From Ahaetulla prasina (Eukaryota; Chordata; Lepidosauria; Squamata; Colubridae): DNA of 64,000 bases. The translations under genes and the position numbers were made by a program. This document shows, one piece after another, positions 1-13,900 of the stretch. The stretch's first letter is position 1. Each line of letters opens with the position of its first letter. Under the pieces are notes generated by a model, which ran no database searches, had not been told where the DNA came from, and saw only the letters and a program-made list of their open reading frames with translations. The stretch lies in the NCBI RefSeq assembly GCF_028640845.1, contig NC_080541.1, positions 173,881,002 through 173,945,001 on the forward strand. Reading direction: 5' to 3'.

Positions 1-117
1 TCGCACCACTTCGGGAGAACCGGTTGTTAACTTTCTGAGCAGTTTGGTGAACTGGTTGTTGGAAGAAATCATTAGGGCAGAGAACCGGTTGTTAAATTAT
101 TTGAATCCCACCACTGG
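1..117. repeat. Fragment of an AACCGGT-rich hAT-type repeat
   Basis: Contains spaced copies of gaaccggttgttaa and ends in cccaccactg, the same vocabulary as the element at 46803-46969 (caccggt/cagtggtggg ends). The left part is cut by the window edge, so no target duplication can be checked. It lies in NSUN4 intron 3; the rest of that intron up to 1182 shows nothing recognisable. Confidence 0.5.
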
Positions 118-1177
118 TTATACCCTCATAAAAAATAATCTATTTGAACTCTATGCCCCTTTGGTTGAGATGATTGCCATCCTCTGGCTGAGAATGCAAA
201 TGTAAAAGCCCTGGTGGAATCTAGATTGCCTCTGGATCTTGAGTAAATTCACACATGGATACAATCACAAATGGACTATATTGTTTTATGATTTAATTTA
301 ATATGATATGTGACTGTAGTCGTGATACAGTTTATGAATCCATGAGTCAAAAATTACTTACATGAGATGGACTGCTACATATATTCAAGAAACAAAGAAT
401 TCAATAAATGTACCACAAAGAAGAGCATTTTTGCATGATTAGAAGCCATAGCAAGTAGGGGAACTGTTGGTTGGGTTGGTGGGTATCTTAGTCTTTTAAG
501 TCTTGTTTTTATTATTTTAAGGGATTATTTTTATTTTATTTTATTCTAATATTTTTTGTGTGTGTTCCCACTGCTTGTGTCTTAGAAAATTGCAGTACAG
601 AGAAAGATACTTTTTTACTGAGACAAAACAACTTACCTATTACATATTTTCATAGAAGTGTTTGCAGTGAGTTTTCCTTAGCAGCTGTACCTGAAAGTAG
701 TATGGATGAAATCTGGGACTTTTCCCATGCAAAACATGTTTTCTACACCTGAGTTATGTGGCCCTTCTCCAAAGAGAAGACATATGAGTATCTTCTCCTC
801 CAAAATCTTTCACTGGAATGACAGCCTACAAGTCGTAAAAAAAGCCAAGGCTGTAGCACTCCATATATAAAAGTGAAAGTCACTTTTGTGTATTGTTATA
901 GGCTATCACTTTTCAATCAATATGCACAGAACGTGTAATATTCCCAACTCTATATTCTGAATGAAAAGTATATTTTCACAAGGATATAACCCTTACTGGT
1001 TGTGGAATTCTGGAAGCTGAAGTCCACATTATCTTAAAGCTGCCAAATTTGGAAGGTGCAGATTTATTCTACCTAAAAATTTAAAAGAACAGTTTCACCA
1101 ACTCATCTGTCTATACTACAAATGAAATATCTAAACTTGGAAAAGCAACAAGTAACACATCAAAGTAAATCATGCTA

Positions 1178-4260
<3,083 letters not shown>

Positions 4261-4440
4261 GTTCGACGGCGGTATCTAGAGCCGGCGGAGGGACGGTCTA
4301 GCAACAACTCCTCCTCCAAGAGCCACACCGTTTTAAGCTCCCCTGGCTGATGTCGACGCGCAAAATCGTTCCGTCGCACGTAAGAATAACATAACCGGAA
4401 ACCGAGCAGTTTAAGATTCGGAAGGACAAGCGTCGAGTGT

Positions 4441-5470
4441 TTTGTTTTGTTTTTTAATGTTAGTTATTGGCAGCATCTCGGTGGAGAAGGCCAGAAAATT
4501 ACACATCCGTTTCCCACGTAGCTTCGTTTGGGGCAAGGAGTTAACGTTTTATTCGGGTCGGTGAATGGCCGTTTAGAACTCCTCGGCGAGATAAAAAGGC
4601 AAAATGCGCTTTTCCAGAACCATTTCCAAATGTCAGGCTCTTAGCAGTTGTATATTAAAAAGTTATTAATTAGTTTCAACGCAGAAATGGAATATTGGCC
4701 ATAAGACCATCTGTATTTAACTGCAAATTACAATGTTGACCGAGATTAATGTGTTTTCTGCCCTTTTTATCCATCTCTACTTTTGATCATTTAGGGCTTT
4801 TTTGCAAACTTGCAATTTCTGCATTGACAAAGGAGGTTGTACTGTACATGGCAGAGACCAATCAAATAACAGGAAACTTCTCTCCCCCCCCCCCACTTCT
4901 TAATGTTTTCCTGCAAGTGCCAGGTCCCCTTCCCCCTCGGATTTTGAATAGGAATTGACTGGCCCACTTGTCTCTAGAAATTGACATCAAGGAGACTTAT
5001 ATGCAGATAGATTTTTTTTTTCCCTTATTAGGATTTCTTCCCATTTGGGCCCACCTGTGGAGGTTGTATATTGCCTTATTTGATAACATGCTCCCCACCA
5101 CTGCTTGCAAGCATCAGTAACAGGAATTGCAGATACTAATAGGGTGCTCTATTTAGCAAATCCTTCCCTGCCTCTTTAGTCTTTGGGACAGACTTTCAAC
5201 GGACCGAAATGATTGTAAAAGCTTTCTCTTCTCTAAGACATCTTGACCTCATCATGTTAGTTGCTTTTCTAGCAGCAGTTTCCACTTATTTTCTCTAGAT
5301 TTTCTGGAGTTTTAAAATCTTACAAACTCAGGAAATCTATCTCGTGCTCTCTCTCACTATCTAAACATACATATGTGGTTAAAATTCTCAGTGACTGAAT
5401 ATGCCATAATTTTTCTGAATGCTGTTTTAAACCAGGACATGTTATCACAACTGTTTTTTTACAGTAAATG
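4441..5470. other. Intergenic spacer between the NSUN4 promoter and the UQCRH 3' end
   Basis: AT-rich single-copy-looking sequence with a C8-9 run near 4886 and short T/A runs. No exon, RNA gene or recognisable transposon was seen. Confidence 0.5.
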
Positions 5471-5476
5471 TTTAAT
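5471..5476 (-). terminator. Candidate UQCRH poly(A) signal ATTAAA
   Basis: TTTAAT on the plus strand reads ATTAAA on the minus strand about 160 nt after the UQCRH stop. An AATAAA also overlaps the stop codon itself (5636-5641), but it is probably too early to give a useful 3' UTR. Inference only. Confidence 0.35.
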
Positions 5477-5636
5477 GTGGAAATGTACAGAAACAGTTAA
5501 CACTGCAAATTGTCCACAGAATACAGAAGTACTATGATGCAGTAACAAAAAAAGAGAGATCAATCTGTCACAGAAGCAGGTAACGTCTGTGAAGTTTTCA
5601 TCAGATATGAAGAAGTTGACATGATTGAATAAACAT

Positions 5637-8600
5637 TTATTTCAGTTTGGAGAAGAGTTTGTGAGCTACCTGTAAACCAAGAAATTAACAAATGAAAACA
5701 AGAATTTAAGCAAAAAAATATATCGTTCTACTTCTTGCACAATATATTCTTACAGTTTACAGTTTACTTACAGAACTTTATTTACAGTGTTACAAACTGC
5801 GGATCCATAACTATTCTAAACCGTAAGAGACAACAAAGTTTGAGAATTATAACTTCATTTGTTTCACATAATAGAGCTGAGATGGCGTAGTGGTTAGAGT
5901 GCAGTACTGCAGGCTAGGTTGACTCAGCCTTCCTTTTTTAAAAAAAAAATTTTTTATTACAATTTTTTTTCATAACAATTGTATATATTCAACAGAGCTT
6001 TGACATTATTGTATATTTCGGATCTACCTTCCACATAATTTCTATATACATTATATACATCTAATCATCAATAGTCTTATATATATATATTGTTTTCTAT
6101 TTCTATTGATTGTCCATGTGTACCAGTTTTCCCAGACAGCATAGTATTCTGAATCTTCTTTTTCTTGTAGTTCTATGGTAAGCCTGCCCATTTCTGCACA
6201 GGCATATACTTTTTGGATAATCAGACACTCTGGTGGTATGTTACTAAGTTTCCAATATTGTGCGAACGCAATCCTTGCCGCTGTTAGAATGTGCAAAATC
6301 AAGTATTTTGGTTTTTTATCTAATTTTGTCTTAAGCATTCCCAAAAGAAATGTTTCTGGATTCAGTTCAATTTGGCATTTTGTTATATCCTGTAACCATC
6401 CCTGTATCTTAATCCAGTACTTTTTCGCTTCAGGACACATCCACCAGGCATGAAAGAAGGTTACCTTGATGTTGATTACATTTCCAGCACTTTGGACTTA
6501 GGTTCAGGTACATTTTGGCCAACCTATCTGGCGCTAGGTGCCAGTGGTAAAGCATTTTATATTGATTTTCTTTGTAAGTAGTAGATTTGGTTAATTTTAA
6601 ATTTTTATTCCAGATTAATTCCCAATTATCTAAATCTATATTGTGCCCTATATTCTTTACCCATGCAATCATCGGTTCTTTCACCACCTCTTCCATTCTA
6701 TCAAACTCTAGTAGGTATTTATATAATTTAGATATTAATTTTCCTTCTGGGTCTATCAATAATTTGTCTAGTTGGTTTGGTTCCAAATCAATTCCAAATT
6801 CTTCCATGTCTTTCTTATATCTGGATTGCAATTGTAAGGTTGACTCAGCCTTCCATCCTTCCGAGGTGGGTAAAATGAGGACACAGATTGTTGGGGGCAA
6901 TATGCTAACTCTGTAAACTGCTTAGAGAGGGCTGTGAAGCACTATGAAGTGGTATATAAGTCTAAGTGCTATTGCTATAATTATTATTTTACACAATCTT
7001 GCATAAAAGTCATGCTAAAATCAACTTACACAATGGTCTCTAGCTTCCAGGAAGTCAAAGAGCTCCTCTGTACACTCTTCCAGTGTTTGAGATCTGGAGG
7101 ATACTCGAGAATTACACTGCTCTAAACGTTCCAGAGCTTTTGCACATTCTTCTATTTTTGCACATTCTTCCCTGACTATTGTTAAAGGATCCTGGGGAAA
7201 AAAGCATCACATACATAATTAATGCTCTACTAAAGACACTACCAAATGAGAGAGTAAAACTTACTCTTAAAGCTGGCATACAAAAATCTATAATTACCCA
7301 GACAGTTGGTAATCATAAGAAATTTAAAAACTCTAATTATAAATTGTAGCCATTCCGGGGGAGTATCATTCATCCTCATAAACTGTTAACATCGAGGACG
7401 TTTTGATTTTTTTAAAGGTAGAATTTCCCTACTAGAGCTAGCCATGTTTGGCAACTACTTTCTGTCTTGTACTCAAGATGTTGGTGGTAACTTGCTGAAA
7501 TCCATACTAGCAGATTAAAGTCAACCTTAGTAGTTTCATTAAAGTAATGCTTTCTTTCGTAAACAGCCAATAAACCTGTTTTATCACTGACTTTTGTCAC
7601 TGGAATTATGAAATGAATCCTTGGTAGAATCATCTTAAAACTTATTGGACACTTTAGCTGGTGCTGTCCCATCCCTAGTGGGCACTGTCCTTGAGGGCCA
7701 TTCTATTCTGGTGTGATGGGAACTTAGAATAACTTTATTTTCATTTTGAATGTACACTAATTGGCATAAATTAAAATGAAATTTTGTTGCATACAGCTGT
7801 CAAGGGTCACCACCTCCAATATACACTACACAAACATGACAAAATAAATAGTATGTGGCTGTTTTGAAACAAGCTCTCCCCATATATCTGTTGGTCTCTT
7901 AGCTGTTTCCCTTGTTTATAGAGAGAAATCAGCAGCTGGGGTGGAGGCTCAATGATAAAGCAGAACAGAGCAGGCCAGTTTCATGACATAGTCTCCCTAC
8001 TGCATCTGTCAGCTCTGTTTGGACTGCTTTTGACCATAGATTTTGTGCACTTCTGTTCTATGTACCACAGAAGGATATGCTATCTCAGCCACCAGTACTA
8101 ACCCTGACAGGCTGAAAGATAGGTAAATAAAATGAATTCTGACAAATTGCTAAACCCACAAATCTGGCCATTTGTCAAAAATATTGCCAATTATAGCTAT
8201 ATTATGACAGGTGGATTGATATCCTGCTAATGGCATTGTTGAGGTGGCTTGAAGACTGACTTTTCTGCAGAAGAAATAAGGACACTACTCTTCAAACCAG
8301 AACAAAGGCAACTGATATTAGTAATATGGAACAACAAAATATGTATTGGTGGGTGTTCTGCTACCTCTCAAACAGAAGAAGAGCAGTTTAACTGAGCCAG
8401 GAAGAATTGTAAGCCTTGGAAGCAAAGTCCATATTAAGTTTGTCCATCTTTGTTCTTACTATAGGAATCCTAACATTCAGAAGAAATCACATATTAAAAC
8501 AAGGTTGGGATGTTCTAAATACAATAGTTCAGAATATTTTATTAAACAAAAATCAGGCACAAAGATGGTATATTAAGACCACATAAACAGTAAATGGACA

Positions 8601-10562
8601 TGGAATTTATCAGAACTAATCTGCCCAATTTCTATCATATTTTCCTGAATTATTGGTTTTAGTAAAAAGAACATATCCAACTGAGCAAACGAGTACATCA
8701 GAAACAGTTTGTTTCTACCACAAATTCTTAGGCACTTATGATCAAGGAAAATAATTGATTTGTTGAAATTTAATCTACTTGTGAACCCAAATAATCCTTC
8801 CCACTATTATATATATTTTTACCCTTTTTTAAAATTTTCATCCAGACAAAATACTATAAGTAGCAAGATACTTCTAAAAAAATATTGTTGATTTAATGTT
8901 ATGGATTACTTCTCTTGCTCAATTATCCATAAAGTTACATACCACAAGTTCTTCTTCCTCCTCCTCCTCCTCCTGTACAGGTAAAAAAGAATCGTAATAG
9001 ATTCATTAATGTTCTCATATCTACATAATATGAAGTAATTTAATTACAAAAAATCAAAGTACTTTCAATTACAGGTAATGCTTGATTTACAGCCATTTAT
9101 TTAGTGATTGTTTAAAGACACAATAGCATTGAAAAAAGTGACTTATGACCATTTTTCGCACTTAACAACCATTGCAGCATCCCTATGGTCATGTCCAAAA
9201 TTCAGACACTTGGCAACAGACATGATGGCTACAGTGTCCCAGGATCATATGATCACCTTTTGCAACCTTCTGACAAGCAAATTCAATGGGGGAAGCCAGA
9301 TTCATTTAACAACTGTAGCACAGAAGGTCATAAAATGGGGTAAAATTCACTTAACAACAGAAATTTTAGAGTCACTTGTGGTCAAATTGAGGATTACCTG
9401 TACTTAATTTTTTTTATGTAGCCCCTTTCATAAACGTTCTTTCAATGTTTATTATTTTATTTTGTAGACTAATAAAGCACAGATATGTATATAGCATAAA
9501 AGACAAGGAAAAACACAAAAATAATTTAAAAAAGAAAATGGGAGAGAAGATGTGGAAATTATATTACAAATAGAACTCCAAAAACTTTCAGCATTGATGA
9601 AAATACTTCTTTATGAAAAATATATGACAAAAAACAGATAACAATTCACTGCTAAAAAAAGAGTTGTGTTATTTTCCTTCCAATGTTTTATAATTTTTTC
9701 TGCTAGTTCCCAGGACTGAAAAATCCACATGGAATTATATTTAAAACAAGACTTTTTAAAAAAAATATTTAAGCCACTCAGTCCTGGACTGGAATAGTAA
9801 GATCACTGTACTAGCTATGGAAAATCACCTTTCAGACCACCATAAATAAATATTAATAACATTAGAACTTTTTGCAAAAAAGGGATGATTATAAAAGAGT
9901 GTCATATGCAATGAGGTTTTTTTAAAAAAAATTATATTTTTACAAGATAAGAAAGACATTGAACTTATAAAACTGATAAAAACTTAATTCATGGATAATA
10001 AAGTGTTGGTAGAAACAGAAGGGGATATTATAATCAAAAACAGAAGCCCCAGAGACATTCAAACGATATGCACAGAGGTATTATTTAAAGTATCTATATA
10101 ATGGCCAATATTTTACACCTTAGAAAGAATAAGGAAGCGCAGCCAACCATATATAGCTACACGAGATTATTTTTCAACCAACACTAAGCATTGTAATGGG
10201 AGTTGTTGTCTCCCAGATCTGTAAGGCAACCAGATGGCGAAATTTGCAGCAGAAAAAAAAAATTGTGCCTTCATACGCAACTAAACTAAGGTCCGCTATG
10301 TTCAAATGTAACTCGCCACGGGTAAATGGATACACGGCTCTAATATTAGCTACTGAATGGCCTTCCGATGAAATGAAAAGCCCAAATCAAGGAAACCAGC
10401 AGGCCTCAAACGGGGGGGGGTGGGGAATGCGGGGGCTGGGGAGCGAAGGACATGCGATTTTGAGATGCGGGAATAACCCCATTCCCCTTGTCTCACTGCA
10501 GCGCGGCTCACCTCAGGGTCGTCGCGGCGGCCCTCAACTGCCTTTTCGTCCTCCGTACCCAT
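5637..10562 (-). CDS. UQCRH: UQCRH, cytochrome bc1 complex hinge protein
   Basis: Four coding exons on the minus strand: 10512-10562 ([17 protein letters not shown]), 8943-8972, 7030-7191 and 5637-5669 ([10 protein letters not shown], stop TAA). All introns are phase 0 with GT/AG ends. The product is 91 aa, the usual full length. Exon 2 is a 30-bp microexon coding eight Glu then Leu-Val, so the acidic hinge is one exon. Exon 3 holds cysteines at about 37, 43, 53, 67 and 81. The 37/81 and 53/67 spacing fits the two disulfides known in the bovine protein. The protein sits on the intermembrane-space side of complex III and helps cytochrome c1 meet cytochrome c. Its start codon lies 351 bp from the divergent LRRC41 start. 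Intron 3 carries a SINE broken by an L1; intron 1 carries a MITE-like repeat. Confidence 0.97.
5873..6985 (+). mobile_element. Sauria-type tRNA-derived SINE, split by an L1 insertion
   Basis: The head at 5873-5933 reads gcgtagtggttagagtgcag (tRNA-like start). After the L1 the body resumes at 6855 and ends gtggtatataagtctaag then tgctattgctat, the tail type Sauria SINEs share with Bov-B LINEs. It lies in UQCRH intron 3. Confidence 0.8.
5934..6836 (-). mobile_element. 5'-truncated L1 LINE 3' end inside a SINE
   Basis: Two open frames on the minus strand read as the C-terminal part of L1 ORF2 ([22 protein letters not shown], then a segment with [14 protein letters not shown]). They are in different frames, so the copy is dead. 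A T/A-rich run at the left edge is the poly(A) side. The insert is flanked by a perfect 18-bp duplication, aggttgactcagccttcc, at 5916-5933 and 6837-6854. Confidence 0.85.
9073..9404. repeat. MITE-like repeat, AGGTAGTCCTC family, copy 2
   Basis: Starts acaggtaatgcttgatttac and ends with the inverted counterpart gaggattacctgt. The interior has the family blocks cttatgaccatttttc and cagtgtcccaggatcat. It lies in UQCRH intron 1, and a long frame across it is not a gene. Confidence 0.6.
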
Positions 10563-10913
10563 TTCAGCAACTCTTTCTCAACCCGGGTTTAGCTACAGCA
10601 GAAGGACGCGCGAGGGTCATCCGCATGTCAGCGGAAATCCCGCCTACCCCCAGCCATCGTCCGATGGGAGGTTTTTCATGCCAGCCGACCTTCTTAAGAT
10701 GGCTCCTGTTTTCTCCCAACCATCGCGTTCCCGTCGCAGCGTGCGAGCCTTGGCAGCGGTACTAGTTCCCCCACATGGCACTGGGGGGCGCTCGACTTAA
10801 TCAGCATCACACGGCCGCCTAACAATGAGTGACCTCCCAAGATGGCGTCATTCCGACGGTCTGTGGTTTCTGTGTTTGTTTTTTAAACACAGTAGACCCG
10901 CCGCCCGAAGAAT
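10563..10913. promoter_or_regulatory. Shared divergent CpG promoter of UQCRH and LRRC41
   Basis: Only 351 bp separate the two start codons, which point away from each other. The interval and its flanks (roughly 10300-10900) are GC- and CpG-rich against AT-rich surroundings. Two AAGATGGC-type blocks (10697-10703 and 10839-10846) resemble YY1 sites, which often occur in such housekeeping promoters. No TATA box near either start is obvious. Confidence 0.7.
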
Positions 10914-13900
10914 ATGGAGATCAAATCTGGGGAAGAAGTCGGCAGGGAGAATCCACTCCGCCTGTTTGAGCTAAGTGGGGCGGTAGTCGGCTCCATCATG
11001 GGACAAGTTGAAAAAGAAGTTTGGGGTAAGATGAAGGAGGGGCTCAGCCGTATTTCTCTCCTCGTTGTGACCCACAGCCAAACAGATCTCTGCTACGAAA
11101 AGGAGAATCTCTTGCCCAGTTGAAGGGATCCCCATCGGTAACGGTGTTGAGATGCTTTGAGATGCCCTTAAAAAGTTTCTTCGGCATGCACAATAATAGG
11201 CAATATACAGAGATGCTCCAACCACAATCGGACAGGAAAAGCCTGTAGAAATTCATACTTTATAAGATATTTTTATAGATTTATTCCTTCTATAAAGGAA
11301 TAAATCCTGCTGGATAAGATGGGGAAGGATTCCAGAGTAAATTAGCAGGCATAAAGTGATAATATAAATGTCAGTTGTCATTACTGGCACATTGTCCCAT
11401 AGGATGGAAATCCATAACCCATTGAATTAGAATTTGGTTAGACTGGATAAATATGACTAAAGCCATATTTAGACAGGAGTTGTGGTATAGTAAAATATTT
11501 TCAGATTCAGAACTCCTAGCATCATGAGACAAAACGGATAAATCTTTCCCTTAAATCCTTTTTCTTGTTTAAAACAATATAAGAAGGAATGGAAACAATT
11601 AGAGGCTTATTTAAAAGAAATATACTGTTATCTAAATGATACAGAGTAATATAGAATAATGGGAGTAAAGATAAAATTATAATTTACTAGTATAATAGTT
11701 TGATTGTAAGATTTACATTCATGTGGTAGAAGAAAAGGTCCCTGAAACTTTCTAAAATGAATATTGTTTGTCTACTGTGTGTAAACTGGAGTAGGAGCAG
11801 AGTACCTGCTCTCTGGAGTTTCAGTCCTGGACTATAAGCAGCATCTAAATATGCTTGTACCAATTCATTTAAACTACTTTCTGTGTCATTAAAATACATT
11901 TTTATATTGGTTTCTCCCTACCAAAGAACTTCCAGGTCCTATACTCCAGGGTATATTGCCTCTGCTGAACATATATTATCTGGAAAGAATTGAAGAGACT
12001 GCTGTGAAAAAAGGTCAGTTACAATGATTTCATATGGGGAGGAAGGTAACAAGGAAAGCCAAATGGTAACTAATAATGTTCATCCTGGGAAATACAGTTT
12101 CCACTTTCATGCATGGCAGAACTATTTTATTGTTTAGCAGACATTTGTACTTATTATTTCTCCATTTCCCCAACATATCCAAAGTTGGATAAATATGTTT
12201 CTGGTTCTTAATAAGATGGGAATGTATATCAGCCAGACGCCAACTAGACCAGGGTGAAATGCTCACTTTTTGTAAAAGTTACAGTATGTGCAAAATCATC
12301 AGAATCTTTGAGCACAAACAATGCTTTAAGAATCAGAATGGTATAATGAATAGTTGCTTTACTAAAATCAGAACCATACTCAAATATTTGGGCTCTATTG
12401 GCTAGTCATTAAAGTCTTATATTTACCTAAATGTTTACTCTGAGCTCATTTCATATGTTACAAATATATTTTATTAATATTTAGATATGATTGCTGGAAA
12501 CTTATAGCTTGCTTTCACCAATCATTGCAGAGGATATTAGGCTTTTCTATGGGGATGAGGAATCTGGAATGTGTAGATACTTCAGAATTCAGTTCTGAAT
12601 ATCTCTGGGTAGACAATGTGTGTATGCCTTCAGAATATTATTGACTTCTGCGATTGCCTGGACAAGTTCATGCAGTTTTCATGACAAGTTTATCAGAAAT
12701 TGTTTGATGCTGCTTTCTTCATAGGGCTGAGGGAAAGCCTGCTAGCTTTGTGCCTAAAGCAGGGCTTGAACTCATGATTTCTAGGCTAGTGCTGCTTTAA
12801 GTTAGTTATTAAGCTAAAACACATGAAAGGCATCAGTTTGCCTATCCTTTTCTTAACTGTTTTCTGTGGGATAATAAAAATATGTTGAATAAAAAATTCA
12901 ACATATCTGAATGGCAGCCAGTTAGAGAAGGCGATAATACTACAATATTAAATATCAAACAATATCATAAAATAAGCAATATATGCAAATTTACAGCTTA
13001 AATGTTGAAGCAATATTTTAACACATTTTTGTGACTTCCTGCTTTGAGACAGATGCTTTTAACATCTATGGATTTTAAAAAGATATTTCTGTGTGTATGT
13101 GCGTGCATGCATAAATAATGTTACATTACAATTTTATGCATGTCTGGTCAGTTAAAAAGTAAAATGCTTTGAGATCAATGGGATTTACTCTCAGATAAGT
13201 ATATGTAGATACAATCTTTGTTTCAAAACACTATCAATAGCCGCACAATTGTTTTTGTAAAACTAATGACAGTTATTAACTTAATAGTTACTTTAAACAT
13301 GCTATATATTTCTGTAGGACTCTCAACTGAACCAATATGGTGCAAGCTATGGTTTGACATCATGAAAACAAGACCTTCTAGATTAGAGGTGGGTTAAAAA
13401 TATGAACTGCAAATTTGATATAGCAAATGGGATTATGCTCTTACCTTCCTGGTTAACTTCATAGAATCTCTTGAACAGGGATCTTCCATAGCTGCTTTTG
13501 TTAAATTTTGCACTTCAGTCCTTCTGTGCTTTTCAGATATTTCTTATGCTTTAATTTCTTCTTCTGGGTACTGTCACAGAAATAGTAGTTTCCAAATATC
13601 TGTTTATTGCCCAATGACTGTTCCACTAACCAGACAATAGCAGAAAAAGGAGTATTTTGTTTTTCAATTGCAAAACAATAAACATTCAATCAAATGTGGT
13701 GCGTAACCAGCAAACAAGCTGAGTGAAGGACAAAGTTACCAAAACTCTCATGCTAAAGAATATGCAAATATAATTGCATCAAGGTTTCTATGGTGAAATC
13801 AGGCTATCTTCAGAAGTAACATTTTTACTATTGACCTTTAGGTGTCAGGGCTTCCCATAACTGTCATGAACTCAGTTTTTTAATTTAGAGTTAACCTAAT

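Noticed and set aside
10196..10765. A 189-codon plus-strand frame across the CpG-rich region
   Set aside because: It lies antisense to UQCRH exon 1, has no recognisable domain, and long frames are common by chance in GC-rich sequence.
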